64,000 bases of DNA, from contig JADJTL010000006.1 of the NCBI GenBank assembly GCA_016711215.1, positions 62,001-126,000 on the forward strand, in the 5' to 3' direction. Under the pieces are notes generated by a model, which saw only the letters and a list, made by a program, of their open reading frames with translations, was not told where the DNA came from and made no database searches. Source of the stretch: Pseudomonadota bacterium (GTDB lineage: Bacteria; Myxococcota_A; Polyangia; GCA-2747355). The translations under genes were made by a program, and so were the position numbers. This document shows, piece after piece, positions 1-10,214 of the stretch; positions within the stretch are counted from its first letter, which is position 1; each line of letters starts with the position of its first letter.

Positions 1-2
1 GC

Positions 3-3000
3 GCGGACGTCGCGCGCCACGCGCTCCTGTTGGCGCGGGCCGCGCGCCTGGCCGAGGAGCGTCTCGGCGACGCTGACGCGGCGTTGGCCGATTGGCGCCG
101 GCTCTTGGCGCTGCGCGAGAGTGATGCCGAGGCGTTATCCGCCGTCTTGCGGCTGCTCGAGCAGCTCGGGCGCTGGGAACCGCTGGCCGAGGCGCTGCAG
201 CGGCAGGCCGAGCTGACCAGCGACCTCGTGCTGCAACGGCGCTGTTATCGGCGGATGGCCGAGCTCTTCGATCAGCGCATCGGCTGGCCAGAGCGGGCGG
301 TCGAGGCCTGGCGCCAGGTGCTGGCGTTGGGCGGCGAGGATGAGGTGGCGCTCGAGGCCCTGGCCTTGATCTATGCGCGCGCCGAGCGCTGGATCGACCT
401 CGTCTGGGTCTATCAGCGGCAGCTGGCGCTGAGTGAGCAGACCGAGCGCTGGCAGGACGTCGCCTGGGCCCTCGCGCGGACCTACGAGGAGCGCTTGGGC
501 GATGTCTTCGAGGCCCTGCAGATCTTGCGCGCGCTGTACGCGCGGCAGCCCGACGACGCGGAGGCGCGGGCGCAGCTCGAGCGCCTGCTGGCGACGGCCG
601 GACTGTGGGGCGAGCTGGCGGCGCTGCTCGAAGGCCACGCCCCCGGCGAGAGTGCGGGCGCGCAGCGGCGCGAGCGGCGGCTCCAGGCCGCGGCGATCAT
701 GCTCGAGCGGCTCGGCGACGAGGACGCCGCCCTGACGCGCCTGGAGCAGCTGCTGGCGGAGGATCCCCACGACGATGACGCGCTGGCCTTGCTCGAGCGG
801 CTCGTCGATCCTCCGCGGCAGCGCGAGCGTGTGGCGGCGCTGCTCGAGCAAGTCTGTCTGGCGCGCGGTGACTACCTTGGCGTGCGGCGCGCGCTCGAGC
901 TCTGCGTTGCCGGCGCGGCGGGTAGCGCGCGTCGCGATCTGCTGGAGCGCGTCGCCCTGCTCGAGGAGGAGCAGCTGCAAGACCCGCGCGCCGCCTTCGC
1001 GAGCTATGCGCGCGCCGCGGCGGAAGCTCCGACCGACGAGACGTTGCACGCGCCGCTGGAGCGGCTCGCGCTGCAACTCGGGGCGCTCGAGGAGCTGCAG
1101 CCGCTCTTCGAGCGGCTGGCTGCGCTCGTCTTCGACGCGGAGGCGAGCGAGCGGTTGCATGTCAAGCTGGCGACGCTAGCCGAGGCCGCCAACGACGAAG
1201 CGGCGGCGGAGCGCTACCTGCGCCAGGCGATCGACCGGCAGGGCGGATCGATCGCGCTCTGGTCGAAGCTGGCGGCGCTCTTGGATCGCCAGGGGCGCGT
1301 GCCGGAGCTGGTCGAGGCGCTTGAGGGTCAGTGCGAACTGACGGTCGACCTCCAGCAGCGCGCGGCCTTGCAGCAGCGCATCGGCGGGACGCTCCTGCGG
1401 CGCGCCGACGATGCTGAGGGCGCGTTGGCGGCCTATTGCATCGCGCTGAGCCAAGACGCCGGCAACCAAGCAGCCAGGGCCGGTCTGGAGCAGTTGCTCG
1501 ACCGGCCGAGTCTGACCCCGACGGTGATCGACGTGCTCGAGCCGCTCTACGAGGGCGAGCGCGACTACGCCAAGCTGGTCGCGCTCGGCGAGTGGCGCCT
1601 GGCGACGCTCAGCGATCCGATGCGCCAGGCGGCGGTGCTCGATGCGCTCGCTCGTCTGCAGGAGGAGCAGCTCGACCAGCCCGCTCAAGCCCTCACGACG
1701 CTGCTCCGCGCGCTGCGTTGCGACGCCTCCGCTCCGTCGCGCTGGGAGGAGGCGGAGCGCCTCGCGGTGGCCCTCGATCGGACGCTCGAGCTGGGGGCGC
1801 TCTTCGACGAGCTCTTGGACGCTCCTGCGCTGGTGCCGGAGCAGGCGCGGGAGCTCGGCTTGCGCAGCGCAGCCTGGCAGGAGGATCAGCTCGGAGACGG
1901 TCGGCGCGCCGAGGCGCGCTACCGCTGGGTGCTCGAGCGCGACCCGCGGGCGGAGCGGGCGCTGCTGGCGCTGGAGCGGCGCTACCGGGCGCAGTCGGAC
2001 GCGCGCGCCCTCCGTGAGGTGCTCTGGCAGCGCTTGGCGCTGATCAGCGCTGCGCGCGAGCGACGCGGCCTGCTGGGCGAGCTGGCGCAGCTCAGCGCCG
2101 AACGCCTCGGCGATCGGGGCGGGGCCATCACCGCCTGGCGGATGCTCTTCAACGAGGAGCCCGGAAACGCGGCGGCCTTCGCCGCGCTGGAAACGCTATG
2201 CGAGCAGGAAGGGCAGTGGCGCGAGCTGGTCGCCGCGCTCGATCGGCGCGCGGCGGCGACCGACGATCCCAGCGCCCGGCAGCGTCTCGCGCTGCGCGCG
2301 GGAGAGCTGCTGCTGACCCGCTTGGATGATCGGGACGGTGCGGCGGCGCGCTACCGTGACCTGCTGCAGCGGGATCCGCTTTGCGCCGCCGGGCTGCTCG
2401 GCCTGCAACGCGTTGCCGAGCGCGGCGCCGACTGGCCGGCCGTGCGCGAGCTGCTGCTGCGTCGGCGCGAGCTGAGCGCCGAGACGGCCGAGCGGCGCGC
2501 GCTGACCCTCGAGCTGGCGCAGCACGCCGAGCAGCGACTGGTCGACGGCGTGGCGGCCGAGCGCTACTTCCGCGAGGCGCTCGCGCTCGACGCGTCCGAC
2601 GGCCCCGCCTACGACGGTCGCGCGCGCCTCCTGCGGCAACAACGAAGGTGGTCGGACCTGGCGGAGCTGCAAGAGGCGCGGCTGGCGGCGCTCGGCGACG
2701 GCGAGCAAGCGCTTGAGCTGCGGCTGGAGCTGGCGCGCTTGAGCTTGGAGGAGCTGGCTCAGCCGGAGCGGGCCCGCCGCAGTCTCGAAGGGGTCGGACC
2801 GGTCGCCGCCGGGGACGCCCGTGTCTTGCTCGAGCTGGCGCGCGCGGCCTTGCTCTGCGGTGAGGCGAGGTCGTGCCTCGCGCTGATCGAGCAAGCGGAG
2901 ACCGCGCCTGGTGACCGCGCGACGCGCGCGGCGCTGCAGTTCACGCGCGCCCGGGCTCAGGCGGCGACGGGCGCGCCGCCTGAGCTGCAGCTCTCGGCCT

Positions 3001-3758
3001 GCGAGGCCGCGCTGGAGGTCGATCCTGGCCATGAGGCGGCCGCCGCGACCCTCGTGGCGTTGGCTGCTGGAGCAGGGGAGGCGCGGGCCCGTCACGCCGT
3101 GGCTATCCTCGAGCGCTGCGCGGCGGCGCTGGAGGGTGAGGCGAAGGTGGCGTGCTTGCGGCGCGCCGCGGCCGTGTCCTACCAGCCCCTGGGCGATCAC
3201 GCTGCGCGGCTCGCGCTGCTGCGTCGCGCGGTGGACGAAGCGGTAGCGGGCGGGGCGGGCGGCGTCGAGGTCATGCTCGAGCTGGCGGCAGCCTGCCTCG
3301 ACGGCGACCCCTTTGACGCCGCCGCGCCGCTGCTGGAGCGCGCTGCCGCGGCGTTGGCGGGGCAACGCGGTCTGCTGACCGCTCGCTGCGCTCACCTCGC
3401 CGGCCAGCTCGCGGAGCGCCGCGGTGACCATGCCGCCGCGCGCGCCCGCTACGAAGAGGCCCAGCGCGGCGATAGCGGCTATGCCCCGGCCTTGGCGGCC
3501 CTCGCCCGCTTGCTCCTGGCGGATGAGGAGTGGGAGGCGGCGCGGCGCGTGCTGCGCGCGCTCCTGCTCCAGCTCGCGTCGGGCAAGCAGGACGTCGCGC
3601 GCGCCGACGTCCTGGCGCAGCTCGGCCGCGCGCACGTCGCGCTTGGCGAGACGGCCCAGGGGCGCGCGCTCTACACGCGCGCCCTCGAGGAGCGTCCGGG
3701 ATGGGTCGAGATCGAGGAGGCGCGCGCGGCGCTCGACGCAGGCGCCGAGGGCTGCTAG
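3..3758 (+). CDS. Giant tetratricopeptide-repeat protein, 5' end outside the window
   Basis: The frame is open from the first bases of the window, so the true start lies upstream; the first start-like codon (TTG at 30) is internal. About 1,250 residues are visible. They are made almost entirely of helical repeats of about 35-40 residues with the TPR spacing of small and large residues. Phrases such as LGDxDAALADWRRLL, YRRMAELFD and RYRDLLQRDPLCAAGL recur along the whole length. No catalytic motif, signal peptide or membrane segment is visible in the part present. Such repeat arrays act as protein-binding scaffolds and long ones are common in myxobacteria. The partner is unknown. It converges with the transporter operon, leaving a 27-bp gap. 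Confidence 0.85.
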   Translation, partial: ADVARHALLLARAARLAEERLGDADAALADWRRLLALRESDAEALSAVLRLLEQLGRWEPLAEALQRQAELTSDLVLQRRCYRRMAELFDQRIGWPERAVEAWRQVLALGGEDEVALEALALIYARAERWIDLVWVYQRQLALSEQTERWQDVAWALARTYEERLGDVFEALQILRALYARQPDDAEARAQLERLLATAGLWGELAALLEGHAPGESAGAQRRERRLQAAAIMLERLGDEDAALTRLEQLLAEDPHDDDALALLERLVDPPRQRERVAALLEQVCLARGDYLGVRRALELCVAGAAGSARRDLLERVALLEEEQLQDPRAAFASYARAAAEAPTDETLHAPLERLALQLGALEELQPLFERLAALVFDAEASERLHVKLATLAEAANDEAAAERYLRQAIDRQGGSIALWSKLAALLDRQGRVPELVEALEGQCELTVDLQQRAALQQRIGGTLLRRADDAEGALAAYCIALSQDAGNQAARAGLEQLLDRPSLTPTVIDVLEPLYEGERDYAKLVALGEWRLATLSDPMRQAAVLDALARLQEEQLDQPAQALTTLLRALRCDASAPSRWEEAERLAVALDRTLELGALFDELLDAPALVPEQARELGLRSAAWQEDQLGDGRRAEARYRWVLERDPRAERALLALERRYRAQSDARALREVLWQRLALISAARERRGLLGELAQLSAERLGDRGGAITAWRMLFNEEPGNAAAFAALETLCEQEGQWRELVAALDRRAAATDDPSARQRLALRAGELLLTRLDDRDGAAARYRDLLQRDPLCAAGLLGLQRVAERGADWPAVRELLLRRRELSAETAERRALTLELAQHAEQRLVDGVAAERYFREALALDASDGPAYDGRARLLRQQRRWSDLAELQEARLAALGDGEQALELRLELARLSLEELAQPERARRSLEGVGPVAAGDARVLLELARAALLCGEARSCLALIEQAETAPGDRATRAALQFTRARAQAATGAPPELQLSACEAALEVDPGHEAAAATLVALAAGAGEARARHAVAILERCAAALEGEAKVACLRRAAAVSYQPLGDHAARLALLRRAVDEAVAGGAGGVEVMLELAAACLDGDPFDAAAPLLERAAAALAGQRGLLTARCAHLAGQLAERRGDHAAARARYEEAQRGDSGYAPALAALARLLLADEEWEAARRVLRALLLQLASGKQDVARADVLAQLGRAHVALGETAQGRALYTRALEERPGWVEIEEARAALDAGAEGC

Positions 3759-3785
3759 CGCGCGCGGCGCCTGGGCAGCGGACGG

Positions 3786-5969
3786 CTACGCCTGCGGTGG
3801 TAGCGATTGCGGTGGTAGCCCTGTCGCTGCGGTCGCGCCGGGCGCCGCGACGCCGTCCTTCGGCGGGTGCGCTGCGAGGAAGCAGCGGCTGCTTCCGTCG
3901 GCCCAGGGAGAAACCGGCGGCTCCTCGATCGAGCAGCGGCCGTGGACCTCGCTGCAGCGCGGATGGAAGCGGCAACCAGGTGGCGGCCGCGCCGGCGAGG
4001 GCACATCGCCGCGCACGCGCGGGCGGGCATGACGCTTCCGCGCATCGACCGCGGGGATGGCGGCGAGCAACGCGCGGGTGTAGGGGTGCTGCGGCGCCTC
4101 GAAGATGCGTTCGGTGCTGCCTTCTTCCACCACCTGGCCCAGATACATCACGGCGATGCGATCGGCGAGGTAGCGCACGACCCCCAGATCATGGGTGATG
4201 AAGAGGTAGGAGAGCTGGAGCTCCTCCTGCAGCTGCCGCAGGAGGTTGAGGATCTGCGCCTGAATCGAAACATCCAGCGCGGAGGTTGCCTCATCGCAGA
4301 TCAGCAGGCGGGGATTGACGGCCAGCGCGCGGGCGATGCAAAGGCGCTGGCGTTGTCCGCCGGAGAACTCGTGCGGGTAGCGCCCCATTTGATCCGGATC
4401 GAGCTGCACGCGCCGCATCAGCTCGGCCACGCGCTCCGTCCGCTCACGCTCGTTGGCGCCGATGCGAAACGAAATCATCCCCTCGGCGACGATGTCGCGC
4501 GCGCGCATGCGCGGGTCGAGCGAGGCCATCGGATCCTGGAAGACGATCTGCAGCGCGCGCCGATAGGGCAGCAGCTGGCGCGGTGAGAGCGCGAGGAGGT
4601 CGACGCCGTCGAAATACACCCGCCCGGCACGGGCACGTTCGAGTCCGAGGATCGATCGGCCCACGGTCGTCTTGCCGCAGCCCGATTCCCCGACCAAGGC
4701 GACCGTGCGGCCGGCCGCGCAGATCAAATCCACGCCGTCGACGGCCTTGACCCAGCCGACCGTCCGCTGCAGTAGGCCGGCGCGGATGGGAAACCAGGTG
4801 CGCAGCGCTTCGACGCGCAGCAGGCTCGCCCCGCTATCGCGACTGGGCGCATCGCGCAGCGCCGCGCCCGGCGCGGGCAGGGACGGTGCTGCGCCCTTCG
4901 TCGCCGCGCTCTGATCGGGCCGGCCGGGGGGCCCCGCGCTGACGGCAAAACCCTGGCTCAAGCGCCCTTGCAGGGCCGGGCGGGCGGCTGGCCAGTCGGC
5001 GCGCGCGACCGCGTGGCAGGATACCTCGTGGGTCGTCGACAGCGCCGTGGCGGCAGGGCGCACCTCATGGCAGAGGGCCTGCGCCAGGGGGCAGCGGGTG
5101 GCGAAGCGACAGCCCGCCGGCCAGTGCTGCGGCGCCGGCACCACGCCGGGAATCTCCGTCAGCCGCTGACCTCGACGCGCCCGGGCTGGAATCGCGCGCA
5201 GCAAGCCCTGGGTGTAGGGGTGCCGCGGCTCCCCCAGGACCTCTTCGCGCGTACCCAGCTCGACCACGCGACCGGCGTACATCACCGCGACCCGGTCGGC
5301 GAGCTCGTTGACCACACCGAGGTCGTGGGTAATCAGCAGCACCGTGGTGCCGAGCTGTTGGCGCAGCTCGCGCAGGAGCTCGAGGATCTGCGCCTGAATC
5401 GTGACGTCGAGCGCCGTCGTCGGCTCGTCGGCGATCAGCAAGGCGGGCCGCGTCGCGATCGCCATCGCGATCATCACCCGCTGCTTCATCCCGCCCGAGA
5501 GCTGATGCGGATAGCTGTGCATCCGGCCGACCGGGTCGGGAATGCCGGTCAAGGCCAGCAGCTGCTGGGCGTGCTGCCAGGCCGCCCGCCGGGTGAGCGG
5601 CTGGTGCAGCGCGATCGCCTCCACGACCTGAGCGCCGATCGTCAGCACCGGGTTGAGGCTGGTCATCGGCTCCTGGAAGATCATCGCGATCTCGGCGCCC
5701 CGAACCGCGCGCATCTGTGCCACCGGAAGCTGGAGCAGATCGCGTCCATCGAAGCGCACGCGTCCGCGCTCGATGCGGCCCGGGCGCGGCACCAGGCGCA
5801 GGATCGAGAGGGCGGTCAGGGACTTGCCGCAGCCCGATTCGCCGACCAGCGCGAGCACCTCGCCGCGGGTCAGCGTCAGCGAGAGATCGTCGACGACTGG
5901 CACGGGTCCGCGCTCGCCGGGGAAGGTCGTCGTCAGGGCGTCGATCTGCAGCATTGGCGCGCCGCTCAT
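3786..5969 (-). CDS. Fused double ATP-binding subunit of a peptide ABC transporter (YejF/DppD-DppF type)
   Basis: This 727-residue protein carries two complete ABC ATPase halves and would power peptide import through the two permeases upstream. Half 1 has Walker A GESGCGKS (residues 43-50), signature LSGGMKQR and Walker B LLIADEPTTALD. Half 2 has GESGCGKTT, FSGGQRQR and LLICDEATSALD. Each half ends in the oligopeptide-transporter C-terminal motif (PRHPYTQGLL and PQHPYTRALL). A linker of about 80 Ala/Pro/Arg-rich residues joins the halves and makes it longer than E. coli YejF (about 530 residues). Its ATG overlaps the stop of the preceding permease (5966-5969), so it is the last gene of a coupled four-gene operon. 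Substrate specificity cannot be read from the sequence. Confidence 0.93.
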   Translation of the reverse strand: MSGAPMLQIDALTTTFPGERGPVPVVDDLSLTLTRGEVLALVGESGCGKSLTALSILRLVPRPGRIERGRVRFDGRDLLQLPVAQMRAVRGAEIAMIFQEPMTSLNPVLTIGAQVVEAIALHQPLTRRAAWQHAQQLLALTGIPDPVGRMHSYPHQLSGGMKQRVMIAMAIATRPALLIADEPTTALDVTIQAQILELLRELRQQLGTTVLLITHDLGVVNELADRVAVMYAGRVVELGTREEVLGEPRHPYTQGLLRAIPARARRGQRLTEIPGVVPAPQHWPAGCRFATRCPLAQALCHEVRPAATALSTTHEVSCHAVARADWPAARPALQGRLSQGFAVSAGPPGRPDQSAATKGAAPSLPAPGAALRDAPSRDSGASLLRVEALRTWFPIRAGLLQRTVGWVKAVDGVDLICAAGRTVALVGESGCGKTTVGRSILGLERARAGRVYFDGVDLLALSPRQLLPYRRALQIVFQDPMASLDPRMRARDIVAEGMISFRIGANERERTERVAELMRRVQLDPDQMGRYPHEFSGGQRQRLCIARALAVNPRLLICDEATSALDVSIQAQILNLLRQLQEELQLSYLFITHDLGVVRYLADRIAVMYLGQVVEEGSTERIFEAPQHPYTRALLAAIPAVDARKRHARPRVRGDVPSPARPPPGCRFHPRCSEVHGRCSIEEPPVSPWADGSSRCFLAAHPPKDGVAAPGATAATGLPPQSLPPQA

Positions 5970-6988
5970 GTCGGCTCCCGGCGGGTGCGCGGATCGAGGA
6001 TGTCGCGGACCGCGTCACCGACGAAGTTGACCGCGAGGAGCAAGGTGAAGAGCGCTGCGCCGGCCGCGGCGAGGTTCCACCAGATCACGGGGTCGCGGGA
6101 CAGCTCGTCGCGCGCCTGATCGATCATCTGGCCCCAGCTACCCTCGATCCCCAGGCCGAGCCAGGAGAGGATCGCCTCTGAGAGCACGAGCCCGGAGAAC
6201 ATCAGCACGAAGGTGATCACCACCAGGTGCATCAAGTTGGGCACGATGTGGCGCAGCAAGATGCGCAGATCGGCGACGCCGAGCGCGCGCGCGGCCTGAA
6301 CGTAATCCATCTCGCGCAACTTGAAGGTCTCGCCGCGCGCCAGGCGACAGAAGCCGACCCAGCTCGTCACCGCCAGCGCGAGACAGACGGCGACGGTGCT
6401 GCGGCCGAGCACCATCACCAGGGCGATCAGCAGCAGCAGCGTCGGCATCGACGCGAGGGTCGACATGACGAAGAACACGCCGTCGTCGATCCTGCGGCCC
6501 CAGTAGCCGGCGCTGACCCCAAAGAGCAGCGCGAGCGGGATCGCGATCAGGCTGGTCAGGCCGCCGATCAGCAGCGCGACGCGGGCGCCCTTGATCGTCA
6601 GCAGCAGCACATCGCGGCCGACGATGTCCGTGCCGAGCAGATGCCCGCCGGGATGGCGCAGCGGCGCCTGGCCGTAGAACTCGACCTTGGCCAGCGGCGC
6701 CGAATAGCTGCGCTCTCGCCGATTGGCGAAGAGGCGATCGATCACGCTGCGCGCTTCGTGTTGCGCGACGACGTCGCCGCCGGTGTCGACGCCGCCGACC
6801 CAACGCAGGGAGTCGAGCAGGGCTACGGTGACGTAGCCGGCGATGATCAGCAGCGCGAGTGGGCGACGGCGCCGGAGCTGGACGAAGACCTCCCGCCACA
6901 GCCGATGGCGGCGACCGACCAGCAGCAGGCTCAGGCCCGCGAGCAGCAGCAGGGCGACGACGAGGTTGGAGAGGCTAAGGAGCTGCAT
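5966..6988 (-). CDS. Peptide ABC transporter permease (YejE/OppC type)
   Basis: A 340-residue inner-membrane permease with an N-terminal hydrophobic segment, a periplasmic loop and a C-terminal BPD_transp_1 domain. Family markers are GTDIVGRDVLL (the OppC GTDxxGRD motif) and an EAA-type coupling loop near SEAILSWLGLG. It would form the translocation channel with the second permease. The stop overlaps the ATPase start by 4 bases, and a 13-bp gap separates it from the upstream permease. The order binding protein, B-type permease, C-type permease, fused ATPase matches yejABEF-type loci. Confidence 0.92.
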   Translation of the reverse strand: MQLLSLSNLVVALLLLAGLSLLLVGRRHRLWREVFVQLRRRRPLALLIIAGYVTVALLDSLRWVGGVDTGGDVVAQHEARSVIDRLFANRRERSYSAPLAKVEFYGQAPLRHPGGHLLGTDIVGRDVLLLTIKGARVALLIGGLTSLIAIPLALLFGVSAGYWGRRIDDGVFFVMSTLASMPTLLLLIALVMVLGRSTVAVCLALAVTSWVGFCRLARGETFKLREMDYVQAARALGVADLRILLRHIVPNLMHLVVITFVLMFSGLVLSEAILSWLGLGIEGSWGQMIDQARDELSRDPVIWWNLAAAGAALFTLLLAVNFVGDAVRDILDPRTRREPT

Positions 6989-7001
6989 TGGGCCTTGTCA
7001 C

Positions 7002-7967
7002 TCAGCTCAGCCGCACGCGCGGGTCAACCAGCGCATAGCTGATGTCGGTGAGAATCTGTCCGCCGACGAAGAGCAGCGAGCCGAGATAGACCATCGTGCG
7101 CAGGGTGGAGAAGTCATTGCCGTTGATCGCGTCGACGGTGAGGGAGCCGAGCCCCGGGATGCCGAAGAACGACTCGAGCAGCAGCGATCCGGTGAAGAGA
7201 AAGGGCACTGCGAGCACCACGTGGGTGAGGATCGGGATCATCGCGTTGCGCAAGACGTGGACCCACATGATGCGCCCCTCGGCGCAGCCCTTGGCGCGGG
7301 CCGTGCGCACGTAGTCGCGCCCCGTCTCCTCGACGAAGACCGTGCGGTAGAAGCGCACGTCGCCGCCGAGCGCCGCCGCGACGCCGACCAGCACCGGCAG
7401 CGCGAGGAAACGCCAGGCCACGCGCGGATCAGGGTCGAAGCCAGAGATCGGAAACCAGCGCAACAGCTTCCCGATCACGTACTGCGCGCCGATGATGTAG
7501 AGCAGCACGGAAAGGCTCATCGCCAGCACTGCCAATAACACGCCCATGCGGTCGATATAGGTCTCGCGGAAGAAGGCGACGAAGAGCGCGAGCACGATGC
7601 TGAGCAGCAGCCCGATCACGAACATCGGCACGGTCAGCGCGAGGCTAGGGCCGACGCCGCGCCGCAGGCGCTCGACGATCGGCGCATCGTCGCTGTCGCT
7701 GCGGCCGAAGTCGAAGGTCAGCATCCGCCGGTAGTGCTCGACCAGCATGCTCTCGCGCCCACCGCGCCACGGCCAGAGCGGGCGATCGTAGCCATGGTTC
7801 GTCTTCCACTGCGCGATCACCGCCGGGACCGCCTTCTCGCCCAGCGCGCGGCGGGCGATGTCGTCGGGATCGGTCAGCGTGAAGAAGAGGAGAAAGAGGA
7901 AGAGCAGCACGCCGAGCACGACGAGACACCCATGCAGCAAGCGACGCATCACGTAGGCCAGCATCAT
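7002..7967 (-). CDS. Peptide ABC transporter permease (YejB/OppB type)
   Basis: A permease of about 321 residues with an N-terminal membrane helix, a periplasmic region with the OppB-like DRPLWPWR segment, then BPD_transp_1 with ARAKGCAEGRIMWVHVLRNA (the EAA-type coupling loop) and the terminal DPRVRLS. I chose the ATG at 7967 because it sits in an ATGA overlap with the stop of the binding-protein gene. A longer frame to 8063 exists, but it runs inside the upstream gene and has no family resemblance. Second gene of the transporter operon. Confidence 0.9.
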   Translation of the reverse strand: MMLAYVMRRLLHGCLVVLGVLLFLFLLFFTLTDPDDIARRALGEKAVPAVIAQWKTNHGYDRPLWPWRGGRESMLVEHYRRMLTFDFGRSDSDDAPIVERLRRGVGPSLALTVPMFVIGLLLSIVLALFVAFFRETYIDRMGVLLAVLAMSLSVLLYIIGAQYVIGKLLRWFPISGFDPDPRVAWRFLALPVLVGVAAALGGDVRFYRTVFVEETGRDYVRTARAKGCAEGRIMWVHVLRNAMIPILTHVVLAVPFLFTGSLLLESFFGIPGLGSLTVDAINGNDFSTLRTMVYLGSLLFVGGQILTDISYALVDPRVRLS

Positions 7968-9985
7968 TGTTGCTCGCGGAAAAAGGTGATCACTGCAGGG
8001 ACGCCGATGGCGAGCGCCAGACCGAGGAGCAGGTAGAGCGGCCACAGCACGGGGCGGTTCCAACGCTGGCGCTGCGCCGCACGCTGGGCCAGGTCGATGG
8101 TCCGGTACTTGACGGTGGGGTAGGCCATTCCCGTCGGTTTGACCTGCCCGAGCCAGCCGTGAAAGAGGGTGTAGTCCTCCGGGTGAAAGAGCTCGATCCA
8201 GGGGCGCTCGTGCTCGAGCACCGCGCGCAGCTGGCGGATCAGCGCCAGCCGCTCGGCGTCGTTGCTGCGCGTCTTCATCGCGAGGAAGAGCCGGTCGAAG
8301 CGCGCATCGGCGAAGTTCGCTGTATTGGGCCCGCCGCTCCGCGAGCGCGCCATCTCCGACGAAAGCAGGAAGAGGAAGTTCTCCGGATCGGGATAGTCCG
8401 CGACCCAGCCCCAGAGGAAGAGCTGATAAGCGCCGTCGCGCACCTTCTGTTGGAATTGGTTGTAGGTGGTTGCGGCGACCCGGACATCGAGGCCGAGGCG
8501 GCGCCAGGCGTCGACGAAGAAGCGATAGCGCAGGAGGCCCTGCGCGGTCGTGTCTGACGAGTCGAAGGTCAGCCGCAGCGGTTGACGGGTGCGCGGATCA
8601 ATACCGCCGGGGTAGCCCGCTTGGCGCAGCAGCGCGGTGGCGCGCGCCACATCGAGCTGGCGGAAGGGGTTGCGGTAGCCCGCCTCGTAGCCGTAGATCC
8701 CCGGCGGCAGCGGCGACTGCGCGCTGATCCCGCGACCGTTGCTGAAGAGGCGCAGATACTCGCGGGCATCGATCGCCAGGCTCATCGCCTGGCGCAGCAG
8801 GCGGCTGCGTTCGCCCCCGCGCACGCCGACCACCGCATCGTCCATGTTGAAGCCGATGTAATAGACAGCCGGAATCACCGACTTGTTCAGTCGGACGCCG
8901 AGCGCGCGCATCTCCGGGGAGAGGCGCTCCTCGCGGATCACCTTGTCGAAGCTCTCACGAATGATCCCCGCGGCGTCGTAGTAACCCTGGAGGAACTTGT
9001 TGAAGAGCGGGATGGGCTCCTTCTCGCGCCGCCAGTCGATGCGCTTGATCGACGCCAGCGGCTGGCCGACGACCCGCGGATCGAGCAGTCCGGCCGCGCG
9101 ATCCTGCGCCTCGCCCTGCGCGGGGTAGGTGGCCCCGGGCGCCCGCCACTCCGGATGGCGCAGGCCGTACCACTGCTCGTTGCGATCCAGCACGATGCGC
9201 GCCTGCTTGTCGTAGCGCGTCAGGCGATAGGGGCCCGAGCCGACGGGATGGTCGGCCAGCGTGGGCCTGCCCTTGCGACCGTCGTAGTACGCGGTCGCCT
9301 CCCAGGGGATCGGCGTGGAGAAGGGCATGGCGAACCAGTAGAGGAGCTGCGGATAGGCCTCCGTCAGCACGACCTCCAGCTCGAGCGCGTTGCGCGGCCG
9401 GAGGCCCTCGATCGGGCCGACCCGGGCGTACTGCTGGTGGACCGGCAGCCGCGCGAAGCGCGCGTCGGTGCGACGGGCGTGCTCGAGCCGCTCGCCGAAC
9501 TGCCGCAGCCCGACGATGTGAGAGAAGGGCTCGGTCACCGGGCTATTGACGGCCGGGTCAGCGATCCGCGCCAGCGCGAAGGCCACATCGGCGGCGACGA
9601 GCTGACGCGTGCTGCGCTTGGGCTGGCCGAGCGCGAAGCAGGGGTCGTCCTGGAAGAGCAGATCGTCACGGAGCTCGAAGTGATAGCGCACGCGGCCGTC
9701 GGCCTGCGGCTGCGCCTCGGGCACGGCGACGGCGAGCCCGGGGATCAGCGTGTAAGGTCGGGCCAGGTAGTGATACTCGAGCAGCGTATCGAAGATATTG
9801 CCGATGATCGCGTGGTCGCTGACGTTATAGGCGACCGCCGGGTCGAGCGACTTGGGAGCCTCGGTGAAGGCCGAGTAGAAGACGCTGCTGTGGGCGTCGG
9901 ATCGCGGATAGGGATCGTTCGTGCAGGCGAGGACCAGCCCCGTCAGGGCACAAAGCGCGAAGGGCGAGCAGCGTAGCACGAGCAA
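7964..9985 (-). CDS. Peptide-binding lipoprotein, solute-binding family 5 (YejA/OppA type), with C-terminal membrane helix
   Basis: A substrate-binding protein of about 673 residues and first gene of the operon. The N-terminus is a lipoprotein signal with lipobox LVLAC (Cys about residue 21), so it should be anchored to the membrane outer face. Family 5 features are the early EAPKSLDPAVAYN segment, the TEAYPQLLYWF region and the late GWVADYPDPENFL motif. Start is TTG at 9985, preceded by GGGAG; GTG at 9979 is the alternative. Oddly, the last 30 residues form a hydrophobic helix (WPLYLLLGLALAIGVPAV), which soluble family members lack, so the protein may be held at both ends. Confidence 0.9.
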   Translation of the reverse strand: MLVLRCSPFALCALTGLVLACTNDPYPRSDAHSSVFYSAFTEAPKSLDPAVAYNVSDHAIIGNIFDTLLEYHYLARPYTLIPGLAVAVPEAQPQADGRVRYHFELRDDLLFQDDPCFALGQPKRSTRQLVAADVAFALARIADPAVNSPVTEPFSHIVGLRQFGERLEHARRTDARFARLPVHQQYARVGPIEGLRPRNALELEVVLTEAYPQLLYWFAMPFSTPIPWEATAYYDGRKGRPTLADHPVGSGPYRLTRYDKQARIVLDRNEQWYGLRHPEWRAPGATYPAQGEAQDRAAGLLDPRVVGQPLASIKRIDWRREKEPIPLFNKFLQGYYDAAGIIRESFDKVIREERLSPEMRALGVRLNKSVIPAVYYIGFNMDDAVVGVRGGERSRLLRQAMSLAIDAREYLRLFSNGRGISAQSPLPPGIYGYEAGYRNPFRQLDVARATALLRQAGYPGGIDPRTRQPLRLTFDSSDTTAQGLLRYRFFVDAWRRLGLDVRVAATTYNQFQQKVRDGAYQLFLWGWVADYPDPENFLFLLSSEMARSRSGGPNTANFADARFDRLFLAMKTRSNDAERLALIRQLRAVLEHERPWIELFHPEDYTLFHGWLGQVKPTGMAYPTVKYRTIDLAQRAAQRQRWNRPVLWPLYLLLGLALAIGVPAVITFFREQQ

Positions 9986-10214
9986 ATCGGCTCCCGGCCC
10001 GAGCGGGCCGCGACCGGGACTCTAGTGTGATGAGGCCCCCATGGGAAGCGCGGTGCCCAGGAGGCCACAAGCCGCTGCTGCGCCCCAGGGGCTGCTGGGC
10101 CGGCCGCCTGCCGCGCTGCGGATCGCGTGCGGGTGCTTGCGCGTCGACGGGGACCCGCTACAGGGCTGAGCGCGGGGTTGGTGGGTGGGGGGTGCCGTGG
10201 CTATACTGGGCGCG

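Noticed and set aside
2196..3635. A long minus-strand open frame inside the TPR gene
   Set aside because: It is Arg/Gln-rich without family motifs and lies opposite a clear repeat protein.
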